Shown here one piece after another: positions 1-4,915 of a stretch of DNA of 64,000 bases. How positions within the stretch are numbered: the first letter of the stretch is position 1; each line of letters starts with the position of its first letter. The position numbers were made by a program, and so were the translations under genes. The stretch lies in the IMG/VR virus record IMGVR_UViG_3300017934_000005, positions 1-64,000 of that record; one strand, written 5' to 3'. The DNA comes from a virus. The notes beneath the pieces were generated by a model. It made no database searches, had not been told where the DNA came from, and was given only the letters and a program-made list of their open reading frames with translations.

Positions 1-144
1 ATTGCAACTTTTGTGTTTAGTACCGGGGCGGCATCTGGCATGACTTTTGGAACAGCACTGTCGGCGGCTTGCTTGACTACCGGAGGAACGGCTGGTTCTA
101 CAAGTCCGGTTAGTTCAGTTGTTGTTACCGTTGCGTATGTGTGA
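1..144 (+). CDS. 3' end of an unidentified, probably structural gene (partial)
   Basis: The reading frame is open from the first base and ends at TGA 142-144, giving 47 residues of a protein whose start lies outside the window. The visible tail is rich in Gly, Ala, Ser, Thr and Val with no charged residues, the composition of a virion beta-sheet protein. It lies just upstream of a spike-like gene. No family is recognised. Confidence 0.5.
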   Translation: MATFVFSTGAASGMTFGTALSAACLTTGGTAGSTSPVSSVVVTVAYV

Positions 145-150
145 AATTTA

Positions 151-300
151 ATGCCGCTCATTGGTTTGTTAATTCTTGTTGGTCTGAACTTTGTAGTTTA
201 TTTCGGACTGAAGATTTGGCGGTCTTGGGAACGAGCAGAAACGTTATATCAAATCAGAACTACTTACCGAGAAGGTAGGAAGAAGATTTTGGGCGTGTAG
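151..300 (+). CDS. Small single-pass membrane protein, 49 aa
   Basis: ATG 151 follows the previous stop by six bases. The N-terminal half is one hydrophobic segment (MPLIGLLILVGLNFVVYFGL) followed by a basic, polar tail, an N-in/C-out or signal-anchor layout as in small phage spanin- or holin-accessory proteins. The stop codon TAG 298-300 lies inside the acceptor/D region of the tRNA-Ala gene that begins at 291, so the mRNA end and the tRNA 5' end compete. Function is not recognised. Confidence 0.5.
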   Translation: MPLIGLLILVGLNFVVYFGLKIWRSWERAETLYQIRTTYREGRKKILGV

Positions 301-366
301 CGCAATTGGAAGAGCGTCTCGTTTGCACCGAGAAGGTCGCAGGTTCGAAGCCTGTCACGTCCACCA
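291..366 (+). tRNA. tRNA-Ala (anticodon TGC)
   Basis: Seven-base acceptor pairing GGGCGTG/CACGTCC, anticodon stem TCTCG/CGAGA with loop TTTGCAC, T-loop TTCGAAG, and encoded CCA at 364-366. The first ten bases overlap the end of the upstream 49-aa reading frame. Confidence 0.9.
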
Positions 367-368
367 TA

Positions 369-443
369 TCCCTGCTTAGCACAATGGTAGTGCCCTTGTT
401 TGAAGCACAAGTGATGGCCGTTCGATTCGACCGGTAGGGACCA
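369..443 (+). tRNA. tRNA-Phe (anticodon GAA)
   Basis: Acceptor TCCCTGC/GTAGGGA, anticodon stem CTTGT/ACAAG with loop TTGAAGC, T-loop TTCGATT, encoded CCA. It sits two bases after tRNA-Ala, so both are probably cut from one transcript. Confidence 0.9.
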
Positions 444-455
444 AGTGAGAATCAA

Positions 456-632
456 ATGGAAAAGAAATTTCCGTCAGTGAAAATTCATCCATATGATGTG
501 GCTACCGCACTGCTGTCGGGTAGACAGGTTCAGTTCTGTCTCTATGGTTGTGTGGCGGTAGACGGCAAGGTTTATCAAATAAGCGAAGTAGTTCCTGCTG
601 AAACTAAGAATTCCGGGGTCAAAGCCCCATAA
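456..632 (+). CDS. Hypothetical protein, 58 aa
   Basis: ATG 456 to TAA 630-632, preceded by GTGAG about six bases upstream. The protein is mixed alpha/beta in composition, with a Cys pair (QFCLYGC) in mid-sequence. It fills the gap between tRNA-Phe and the spike-like gene. No family is recognised. A short GGGG/CCCC hairpin overlaps its stop codon. Confidence 0.55.
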   Translation: MEKKFPSVKIHPYDVATALLSGRQVQFCLYGCVAVDGKVYQISEVVPAETKNSGVKAP

Positions 633-702
633 TTTGTAGTTCTTTTTAGGTGGCAACTGAATCACCTGACCCCAAACTAGGATTTTTAAGGAGATAGATT
701 TT

Positions 703-1758
703 ATGGCAAGTTTAACGGCTCAGCAGGTATGGCAGACTGTTGCTGGAGTTGATTTTCAGCACTTCATTTCTGCAAATGGTGGACAGGTTGTGGCTTATGT
801 CGATAGTTCCGGCATATTTCATAGTTCTAATTCACTGATTTCCCCTCCAGGAAATTTGTATGTTGTTGGGAATGCCAACGATACTAATTTGGCTTTTCTC
901 CAGAATAAATTTGGCGGCATCACTTATGCAGATGGTAGCACTATGTTTCAATCGACTCTCCAAGGCGCGATTAATGCCTGCGTTGATCTGCGTGGAGACG
1001 TGATTCTCGTCGGCCCTCGAACGTATGTAGTTACCACACCTGTTCTTTTCAATAAGAAAGGTATAACTGTATCGGCTCTCTATAATTTTGGCGGAGGCCA
1101 GGACAACGGTGAACGATTCACAATTAATGCTGACGCAACACCGGGCATCCCTGCTGCAATTATTTCTGAGCCTTGCACGATTAGCGGATTAGGCTTTGAT
1201 AGCGCGAATACTCCTTCGGCTCCTTATCTTGGTGGAACAATTCAAATCGGCCCTGGCAGTGGTTTTGACGGTGGCAACTACGTTACCATCTCCAACTGCC
1301 GATTTGATAATTTCGGACACGCGGTCTATGGCATCGAATCTACCACTAATGACTATCTGAAAATTTTGAATTGTGATTTTGATGGGACTATTAATGGCTT
1401 TGGCAACAGCGCTAACGTCTTCGCTGGCGGAATCGCGCTCACTCAAGGTCATTATGTGACTGTTCAGGGCAACACCTTCCGTGGTTGCACTTATGCCATT
1501 GTGCATGGGACACCAAGTCCAGCAAACGCAGCACATAGTAACACAAATTTCATCTATGACAGCAATTATGTCATTTCTGATACGGCTGCTGCCGTGAAGT
1601 TTCTAAACGCCAACAACTTGGCTACCTACACCACGCAAAATGGTTTGGTATCCAATAATTGGTTCATGACAGCGACAGACACGGGTACGTTCAGTGCTAC
1701 GGTTGCCGCTCTATTGGCTGTTGGAATTGCTTGCTCGGGCAATCACTATCACGAATAA
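703..1758 (+). CDS. Beta-helix type tail spike or fibre-like virion protein, 351 aa
   Basis: ATG 703 follows GGAG at 690-693. The protein is rich in Gly, Asn, Ser and Thr, and its middle shows the irregular N/G-rich rungs of right-handed parallel beta-helix proteins (for example VTISNCRFDNFGHAVYGIES and YVTVQGNTFRGCTYAIVHG). That is the pattern of pectate-lyase-like phage spikes that bind or cut surface glycans. No catalytic residues can be assigned by eye. It ends just before a clear terminator, so it is the last gene of its transcript. It is far from the main tail block, as accessory receptor-binding genes can be. Confidence 0.6.
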   Translation: MASLTAQQVWQTVAGVDFQHFISANGGQVVAYVDSSGIFHSSNSLISPPGNLYVVGNANDTNLAFLQNKFGGITYADGSTMFQSTLQGAINACVDLRGDVILVGPRTYVVTTPVLFNKKGITVSALYNFGGGQDNGERFTINADATPGIPAAIISEPCTISGLGFDSANTPSAPYLGGTIQIGPGSGFDGGNYVTISNCRFDNFGHAVYGIESTTNDYLKILNCDFDGTINGFGNSANVFAGGIALTQGHYVTVQGNTFRGCTYAIVHGTPSPANAAHSNTNFIYDSNYVISDTAAAVKFLNANNLATYTTQNGLVSNNWFMTATDTGTFSATVAALLAVGIACSGNHYHE

Positions 1759-1775
1759 AGTAATTAACCGCTTCA

Positions 1776-1805
1776 GGGGATGAGCGGAAATCATCCCCAT
1801 TTTTC
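1776..1805 (+). terminator. Rho-independent terminator after the spike-like gene
   Basis: Perfect eight-base stem GGGGATGA (1776-1783) / TCATCCCC (1791-1798), loop of seven bases, followed by ATTTTTCT. It separates the spike-like gene from the tRNA promoter that starts four bases later. Confidence 0.85.
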
Positions 1806-1808
1806 TAC

Positions 1809-1837
1809 TTGACAAGTTTCGTTTTGTCTGGTATAGT
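1809..1837 (+). promoter_or_regulatory. Strong sigma70-type promoter for the tRNA array
   Basis: TTGACA (1809-1814), a 17-base spacer, and TATAGT (1832-1837) preceded by TCTGG. The start point is expected near 1844. It has the same architecture (TTGACA, 17 bases, TGG before the -10) as three promoters on the other strand. It directs transcription into the structured leader and the tRNAs. Confidence 0.85.
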
Positions 1838-1844
1838 AGGTCTT

Positions 1845-2009
1845 ATACGTCACTTCCTGCCGGCGAGACGCCAAAGCTCGGCCGGGCTAAGTTGGTGGGG
1901 AGTTTCGACCGTTGTCGGCACCTTTTTGGTGTCGGCTATCACAGGTTGGTCACCCGTTCACGCGAAGGCGTCCGGTCTAGAACGTTTGCGTGGATGAATA
2001 CATTTCGAT
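1845..2009 (+). ncRNA. Structured leader RNA before the tRNA array
   Basis: These 165 bases have no convincing gene, although a 62-codon frame is open. They lie between the promoter and the first array tRNA. Visible hairpins are: 1860-1885, an eight-base stem with one bulged G; 1913-1935, GTCGGCACC and GGTGTCGGC closing a five-T loop; and 1954-1983, CGTTC/GAACG enclosing ACGC-GAAG-GCGT. It may be a processed small RNA or a protective 5' leader. No known family is recognised. Confidence 0.5.
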
Positions 2010-2084
2010 TGCGGGATAGACTTCGGGGAAGTCAGAAGCCTCATAAACTTCTTTAGCCGTGTTCAACTCACGGTCCCGCTACCA
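2010..2084 (+). tRNA. tRNA-Met (CAT), initiator-like
   Basis: With discriminator A and CCA at the 3' end, positions 2-7 pair (GCGGGA/TCCCGC) but 1 and 72 are T and T and cannot pair, the hallmark of bacterial initiator tRNAs. The anticodon loop is CTCATAA and the T-loop TTCAACT. Unlike textbook initiators, the anticodon stem (GAAGC/ACTTC) lacks three consecutive G:C pairs and has a C31-A39 mismatch. It could instead be a degenerate elongator tRNA. Confidence 0.65.
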
Positions 2085-2161
2085 TCGCTGGATAGCCAAG
2101 TGGTAAGGCGCGGGCCTCATAAACCCGTTATTCGTAGGTTTGATTCCTGCTCCAGCGACCA
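2085..2161 (+). tRNA. tRNA with anticodon CAT (elongator Met or lysidine-type Ile)
   Basis: Acceptor TCGCTGG/CCAGCGA, anticodon loop CTCATAA on stem CGGGC/ACCCG (C31-A39 mismatch), T-loop TTTGATT, encoded ACCA. It directly abuts the preceding tRNA. Met and Ile2 cannot be separated by eye. Confidence 0.85.
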
Positions 2162-2165
2162 TTTT

Positions 2166-2239
2166 GCGATGCTGGCGTAATGGCAGCGTCCTAGCCTTCC
2201 AAGCCAGGGGTAAGGGTTCGAATCCCTTGCATCGCTCCA
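2166..2239 (+). tRNA. tRNA-Gly (anticodon TCC)
   Basis: Acceptor GCGATGC/GCATCGC, discriminator T, encoded CCA. The anticodon loop CTTCCAA reads GGA. T-loop TTCGAAT. Confidence 0.9.
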
Positions 2240-2241
2240 AC

Positions 2242-2307
2242 ATGTAACGGCTGGCGATCTTGATATCGTCCATTGATCAGGAAGGAACGCCTGAGAAGTC
2301 GTTACAT
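2242..2307 (+). ncRNA. Inter-tRNA stem-closed RNA element 1
   Basis: A perfect eight-base stem ATGTAACG (2242-2249) / CGTTACAT (2300-2307) encloses two further hairpins: GGCGAT/ATCGTC around 2252-2270, and TCAGG/CCTGA around 2278-2294. There is no T-loop or CCA, so it is not a tRNA. It lies between tRNA-Gly(TCC) and tRNA-Gly(GCC). Role unknown; one of several such elements in this genome. Confidence 0.45.
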
Positions 2308-2314
2308 AAATTTT

Positions 2315-2388
2315 GCGGATATAGTTTAGTGGCAGAACTCGATCTTGCCAAGATTGAGGCACGGTTTCGATTACCGTTATCCGCTCCA
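2315..2388 (+). tRNA. tRNA-Gly (anticodon GCC)
   Basis: Acceptor GCGGATA/TATCCGC, anticodon stem CGATC/GATTG with loop TTGCCAA, T-loop TTCGATT, discriminator T and encoded CCA. Confidence 0.9.
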
Positions 2389-2399
2389 GTCGAGAGAAC

Positions 2400-2444
2400 A
2401 GCGCGGCAAACGCTGGAAGCAGTGGGTTCGATTCCCACACCACG
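2400..2444 (+). pseudogene. tRNA remnant (T-arm and anticodon-like arm only)
   Basis: A perfect T-arm GTGGG-TTCGATT-CCCAC is followed at once by ACCA. It is preceded by a hairpin CAGCG-CGGCAAA-CGCTG that resembles an anticodon arm with GCA but has G at position 33. No acceptor or D-arm can be formed. It is probably the relic of a tRNA gene. The following 65 bases up to tRNA-Asn hold no recognisable gene. Confidence 0.45.
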
Positions 2445-2509
2445 AAAGTTGATCCCTTTGCCGGGGGCTTCGAGTAGCTAGGTAAATGGCAGCTTCATCT
2501 CTCACATAT

Positions 2510-2586
2510 TGTGGTGTCGCATAATCTGGTATTGCGCTCGGCTGTTAACCGAGAGTTTGTTGGTTCGAATCCAACCGCCACAGCCA
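2510..2586 (+). tRNA. tRNA-Asn (anticodon GTT)
   Basis: Acceptor TGTGGTG/CGCCACA, anticodon stem CTCGG/CCGAG with loop CTGTTAA, T-loop TTCGAAT, discriminator G and encoded CCA. Confidence 0.9.
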
Positions 2587-2593
2587 CATGAGT

Positions 2594-2624
2594 ACCGGGT
2601 GCTCGCTCACCCGGTTGGTTTTCT
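2594..2624 (+). terminator. Hairpin between tRNA-Asn and tRNA-Arg, possible weak terminator
   Basis: Perfect eight-base stem ACCGGGTG (2594-2601) / CACCCGGT (2608-2615), then TGGTTTTCTT. The U-tract is interrupted, so it may act as a processing or stabilising hairpin, or terminate only part of the transcripts. Confidence 0.5.
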
Positions 2625-2625
2625 T

Positions 2626-2700
2626 GACCCTATAGCTCAATGCACAGAGCACCTGTCTTCGAAACAGGCTGTCCCGGTTGGAGTCCGGGTAGGGTCTCCA
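2626..2700 (+). tRNA. tRNA-Arg (anticodon TCG)
   Basis: Acceptor GACCCTA/TAGGGTC, anticodon stem CCTGT/ACAGG with loop CTTCGAA, encoded CCA. The T-loop is TTGGAGT (G56 instead of the near-universal C56) and the D-loop AATGCACA reads G18-C19 instead of G18-G19. The conserved G19:C56 contact is therefore replaced by C19:G56. Confidence 0.88.
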
Positions 2701-2705
2701 GTTTT

Positions 2706-2783
2706 GGTTTGTTGGAGGAGTCTGGAGTCCTCGCGGTCCTGTCACGACTGAGAACACGGGTTCAAATCCCGTACAAACCGCCA
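2706..2783 (+). tRNA. tRNA-Asp (anticodon GTC)
   Basis: Acceptor GGTTTGT/ACAAACC, anticodon stem CGGTC/GACTG with loop CTGTCAC, T-arm ACGGG-TTCAAAT-CCCGT, discriminator G and encoded CCA. Confidence 0.9.
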
Positions 2784-2790
2784 CAAGCGG

Positions 2791-2876
2791 TGTCATTCGA
2801 AATTTCTCCGTAAAGGGTGCTCAAGTTGCGCCTGGAGATAAGCCTGATCCTTGACGGATAGGTGGGATGACATCCA
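2791..2876 (+). ncRNA. Inter-tRNA element 2, tRNA-sized, with acceptor-like stem and encoded CCA
   Basis: TGTCATT (2791-2797) pairs with GATGACA (2866-2872) and is followed by T-CCA, like an acceptor end. The inside is not tRNA: it holds TCTCC/GGAGA enclosing GGTGC-TCAAGTT-GCGCC, then a long hairpin near 2843-2862 with a TTGAC loop. There is no T-loop consensus. It could be a heavily diverged tRNA or a tRNA-mimic RNA. Confidence 0.45.
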
Positions 2877-2885
2877 ACTTCTTAT

Positions 2886-2961
2886 GGTCCCGTGGTCCAA
2901 TGAACAGGGCACCGCACTTCTAAGGCGGTTGATGTCAGTTTGAGTCTGACCGGGACTACCA
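2886..2961 (+). tRNA. tRNA-Arg (anticodon TCT)
   Basis: Acceptor GGTCCCG/CGGGACT (G1-T72 wobble), anticodon loop CTTCTAA on stem CCGCA/GGCGG, T-loop TTTGAGT, discriminator A and encoded CCA. Confidence 0.85.
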
Positions 2962-2967
2962 GTTTAT

Positions 2968-3042
2968 GCGGCTTGCATCTTAGGAGATTACTCAATAGGC
3001 CAATTGAGCAAGCGGTTCGAATCCGCCACGAGGCCGCTCCAT
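2968..3042 (+). tRNA. Aberrant tRNA-like gene, identity uncertain
   Basis: Acceptor GCGGCTT/AGGCCGC with T-CCA and a clear T-loop TTCGAAT are present. However, the D-arm is ATCT-TAGG-AGAT, the anticodon stem CTCAA/TTGAG closes an eight-base loop TAGGCCAA, and three extra bases separate T-arm and acceptor. No anticodon follows a T33 in the normal register. It is either a decaying tRNA gene or a tRNA with an unusual loop. Confidence 0.45.
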
Positions 3043-3044
3043 TT

Positions 3045-3091
3045 TGTATCGTCCGAAGGCTCATCTACCTATCGGCTGGTAACGATACAAT
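3045..3091 (+). ncRNA. Inter-tRNA stem-closed RNA element 3
   Basis: A perfect eight-base stem TTGTATCG (3045-3052) / CGATACAA (3084-3091) encloses 31 bases containing CCGAAGG...CTATCGG, which can pair further. It starts three bases after the aberrant tRNA and ends six before the next tRNA. It resembles elements 1 and 2 in design, with an 8-bp closing stem between tRNA genes. Confidence 0.45.
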
Positions 3092-3096
3092 TTATA

Positions 3097-3187
3097 GTCG
3101 GGTAGCTTAATGGTAAAGCAGCGGCTTTATACACCGCAAGCGCTAGATTGGCGCGTGATGAGAGTTCAAGTCTCTCCCCGACCACCA
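3097..3187 (+). tRNA. Class II tRNA with anticodon TAT (Ile codon), odd
   Basis: T-arm GAGAG-TTCAAGT-CTCTC, D-arm with TGG, encoded A-CCA, and a long variable arm (GCGC...GCGC). Long variable arms belong to Leu, Ser and Tyr tRNAs, yet the seven-base loop TTTATAC reads TAT. Positions 31 and 39 are C and A, and 1 and 72 are A and C, so neither pairs. It may be a diverged tRNA-Tyr or an Ile(AUA) decoder on a class II frame. Confidence 0.7.
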
Positions 3188-3190
3188 GAA

Positions 3191-3265
3191 CGGTCTATAG
3201 CTCAACGGTAGAGTACCTGGCTCTTACCCAGCGGGATGAAGGTTCAAATCCTTCTAGACCGACCA
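3191..3265 (+). tRNA. tRNA-Lys (anticodon CTT)
   Basis: Acceptor CGGTCTA/TAGACCG, anticodon loop CTCTTAC on a four-pair stem CTGG/CCAG, T-arm GAAGG-TTCAAAT-CCTTC, encoded ACCA. Confidence 0.88.
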
Positions 3266-3268
3266 CAT

Positions 3269-3344
3269 GGCCGCATCGTCTAAGGAAAAGGACACGTCAT
3301 TCTCAGTGACGAGACTATGGGTTAGAGTCCCATTGCGGCTACCA
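3269..3344 (+). tRNA. tRNA-Glu (anticodon CTC)
   Basis: Acceptor GGCCGCA/TGCGGCT (G1-T72), anticodon stem CGTCA/TGACG with loop TTCTCAG, encoded ACCA. The T-loop is TTAGAGT, with A at the normally invariant C56. Confidence 0.85.
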
Positions 3345-3348
3345 TCGT

Positions 3349-3424
3349 GGCATTGTCTTCTAGCGGCCCAGGATGCCAGCCTTTCAAGCTGGCGACGAGC
3401 GTTCAAATCGCTCCAGTGCTACCA
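3349..3424 (+). tRNA. tRNA-Glu (anticodon TTC)
   Basis: Acceptor GGCATTG/CAGTGCT, anticodon stem CCAGC/GCTGG with loop CTTTCAA, T-arm GAGCG-TTCAAAT-CGCTC, encoded ACCA. Confidence 0.9.
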
Positions 3425-3431
3425 TTTTTAT

Positions 3432-3506
3432 AGAGGATTAACTCAGCGGAAGAGTGCCACTCCTACAAAGTGGAAGCCCAGAGTTCGAATCTCTGATCCT
3501 CTACCA
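3432..3506 (+). tRNA. tRNA-Val (anticodon TAC)
   Basis: Acceptor AGAGGAT/ATCCTCT, anticodon stem CCACT/AGTGG with loop CCTACAA, T-loop TTCGAAT, encoded ACCA. Position 33 is C rather than the nearly universal T. Confidence 0.87.
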
Positions 3507-3509
3507 AAT

Positions 3510-3585
3510 GCACTCAATGCCGAAGCGAACGAGGCAATCGTCTGCAAAACGATAAAACTTGGTTTGAGTCCAAGTGGGTGCTCCA
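3510..3585 (+). tRNA. tRNA-Cys (anticodon GCA)
   Basis: Acceptor GCACTCA/TGGGTGC, anticodon stem ATCGT/ACGAT with loop CTGCAAA, T-loop TTTGAGT, discriminator T and encoded CCA. Confidence 0.9.
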
Positions 3586-3589
3586 GCAT

Positions 3590-3665
3590 AGGTCGGTAAG
3601 CTTAACGGTTAAACTGCTCGCCTCCAAACCGAGACTTGGGAGTTCGAATCTCCCCCGGCCTGCCA
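3590..3665 (+). tRNA. tRNA-Trp (anticodon CCA)
   Basis: Acceptor AGGTCGG/CCGGCCT, anticodon loop CTCCAAA on stem CTCGC/CCGAG, T-arm GGGAG-TTCGAAT-CTCCC, discriminator G and encoded CCA. Confidence 0.9.
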
Positions 3666-3707
3666 ATTTTGAAAATCATTAGTCAACGACTTTAAGGAGT
3701 CACGACG

Positions 3708-4205
3708 GTGAATAAAACAGTAGATGTAAGGAGTGCTCGAATTGCACAGCAACTTGGGATGTCTCACGGGGCCGCTGCAACTCGACTTAGAAAGTTAGTT
3801 CTTTTTCGACAACTTGAGAAACATCAAGAGAATGTTTGTGTTAAATGCAGTGGGCGTATTCTCACGGCCGATGATTTGAGCCTTGAACATATTAAACCTT
3901 GGGAAGGAAGAGACGCCTCGTTATTTTGGGATTTAGAAAATGTTGCTTTTTCGCATGTAGTTTGTAATCTTCCGCACGTTCGTCACGGAGGAACGTTTCG
4001 AAGAATACAAGCTCCAGATGGAATGGCTTGGTGTTACGAACATAAAGCATTTCTTCCTATTGAGAAGTTTAACAAAAAACCAGATCGTTGGAATGGGCTT
4101 CGGTTTGCTTGTTCTGATTGTGAAATAGCATATAAAGAGCGTATGAGAAACAAACGTCAATCTTCATCATCGTCTAGTAGCTGCGATGATAGTATAGAAG
4201 GTTGA
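3708..4205 (+). CDS. HNH endonuclease inserted in the tRNA array, 165 aa
   Basis: GTG 3708 follows AAGGAG at about 3693. The N-terminus is a short HTH-like segment (IAQQLGMSHGAAATRLRKL). A zinc-knuckle HNH nuclease follows: CVKCSGRI, then LSLEHIKPW holding the catalytic His, then ENVAFSHVVCN. A CSDC-type pair sits near residue 145. HNH enzymes nick or cut DNA with one metal ion and are common mobile genes in phage tRNA clusters. The stop codon (4203-4205) lies inside the following tRNA-Ser, so the gene is fitted tightly into the array. The last 20 residues are Ser/Asp-rich and probably disordered. Confidence 0.85.
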   Translation: MNKTVDVRSARIAQQLGMSHGAAATRLRKLVLFRQLEKHQENVCVKCSGRILTADDLSLEHIKPWEGRDASLFWDLENVAFSHVVCNLPHVRHGGTFRRIQAPDGMAWCYEHKAFLPIEKFNKKPDRWNGLRFACSDCEIAYKERMRNKRQSSSSSSSCDDSIEG

Positions 4206-4287
4206 CGGAGCCCGGTAACGTACTCGATTGCTAATCGAGAGTCTGGTTGTGAAACCAGCGTGAGTTCAAATCTCACACCTTCTGCCA
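4196..4287 (+). tRNA. tRNA-Ser (anticodon GCT)
   Basis: Class II tRNA: acceptor AGAAGGT/ACCTTCT, anticodon stem CTCGA/TCGAG with loop TTGCTAA, long variable arm CTGGTTGTGAAACCAG, T-arm GTGAG-TTCAAAT-CTCAC, discriminator G, CCA. The first ten bases overlap the 3' end of the HNH gene. Confidence 0.92.
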
Positions 4288-4295
4288 TTTTCTGT

Positions 4296-4381
4296 GGAAG
4301 GTAGTGGGAGACGGTTCCCAACTGGTCCCGAACACCAGACCATCTGAAAGGATGACAGTTCAACTCTGTTGCCTTCCTCCA
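4296..4381 (+). tRNA. tRNA-Ser (anticodon CGA)
   Basis: Class II: acceptor GGAAGGT/GCCTTCC, anticodon stem CTGGT/ACCAG with loop CCCGAAC (C at position 33), variable arm CATC...GATG, T-loop TTCAACT, discriminator T and CCA. Confidence 0.87.
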
Positions 4382-4382
4382 A

Positions 4383-4459
4383 GGGTTCGTAGCTTAATAG
4401 CGCAAAGTACCGGTCTTTTAAACCGAGGGATATCAGTTCGAGTCTGATCGGACCCACCA
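4383..4459 (+). tRNA. tRNA-Lys (anticodon TTT)
   Basis: Acceptor GGGTTCG/CGGACCC, anticodon loop CTTTTAA on stem CGGT/ACCG, T-arm ATCAG-TTCGAGT-CTGAT, encoded ACCA. Confidence 0.9.
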
Positions 4460-4467
4460 AATTTTGA

Positions 4468-4540
4468 GTTTCGCCGTGACCATGGATCGGCGATAGCGCC
4501 CGCACGGAGGCAGTCGCCGTGTTGCCCGAGGCGTAAAAAG
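4468..4540 (+). ncRNA. Inter-tRNA structured element 4
   Basis: Two hairpins occupy the gap between tRNA-Lys and tRNA-Gln: TCGCCG (4471-4476) / CGGCGA (4488-4493), and CACGG (4503-4507) / CCGTG (4517-4521). CGCC near 4472 can alternatively pair with GGCG near 4530, closing the whole unit. There is no tRNA consensus. Role unknown. Confidence 0.4.
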
Positions 4541-4551
4541 TATCGGCTTAT

Positions 4552-4626
4552 TGCCTTGTGATCCAATTGGTAGGATGCGTGGCTTTGAACCACGTCATGA
4601 AGGTTCGAGTCCTTCCGAGGCAACCA
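4552..4626 (+). tRNA. tRNA-Gln (anticodon TTG)
   Basis: Acceptor TGCCTTG/CGAGGCA, anticodon stem CGTGG/CCACG with loop CTTTGAA, T-arm GAAGG-TTCGAGT-CCTTC, encoded ACCA. It is similar to the following tRNA-Gln; the anticodon stems are identical, suggesting duplication. Confidence 0.92.
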
Positions 4627-4630
4627 ATAT

Positions 4631-4705
4631 TGCTCGATGATGCAACTGGTAGCATACGTGGCTCTGAACCACGGAATCTAGGTTCGAATCCTGGTCGAGC
4701 AGCCA
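4631..4705 (+). tRNA. tRNA-Gln (anticodon CTG)
   Basis: Acceptor TGCTCGA/TCGAGCA, anticodon stem CGTGG/CCACG with loop CTCTGAA, T-loop TTCGAAT, discriminator G and CCA. Last tRNA of the plus-strand array. Confidence 0.92.
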
Positions 4706-4731
4706 ACTTCCCCTAACAATTCAGGTGCTCC

Positions 4732-4830
4732 ATGTGGCAGAGAAGATGTCCGCGATGTGGACGTGTGCTCTACAAGCCGCGAAATGGTAATGGCATCGTT
4801 AGATGTGTGTGCGGATGGATATGGCGATGA
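4732..4830 (+). CDS. Tiny zinc-ribbon protein, 32 aa
   Basis: ATG 4732 follows AGGTG five bases upstream. CPRCG near the start and CVCGW near the end form a CxxC...CxC zinc-ribbon pair around a short basic loop. Such mini zinc ribbons are common in phage genomes and usually bind nucleic acid or a protein partner. No further function can be given. Confidence 0.5.
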   Translation: MWQRRCPRCGRVLYKPRNGNGIVRCVCGWIWR

Positions 4831-4915
4831 TACGCCGAGCTATTCGGGCAGTTGTATTCGCGTGTTTGTACGTTTTGATTTTTGTTTTCGGTAAGATTTA
4901 TTCGTGGAGACGAAG

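Noticed and set aside
1189-1536. 115-codon minus-strand frame inside the spike-like gene
   Set aside because: No ribosome site, and it lies wholly inside a well-supported gene on the other strand.
2079-3599. Reading frames of 60-110 codons across the tRNA array on both strands
   Set aside because: They run through well-formed tRNA genes and have no ribosome sites or protein-like composition.
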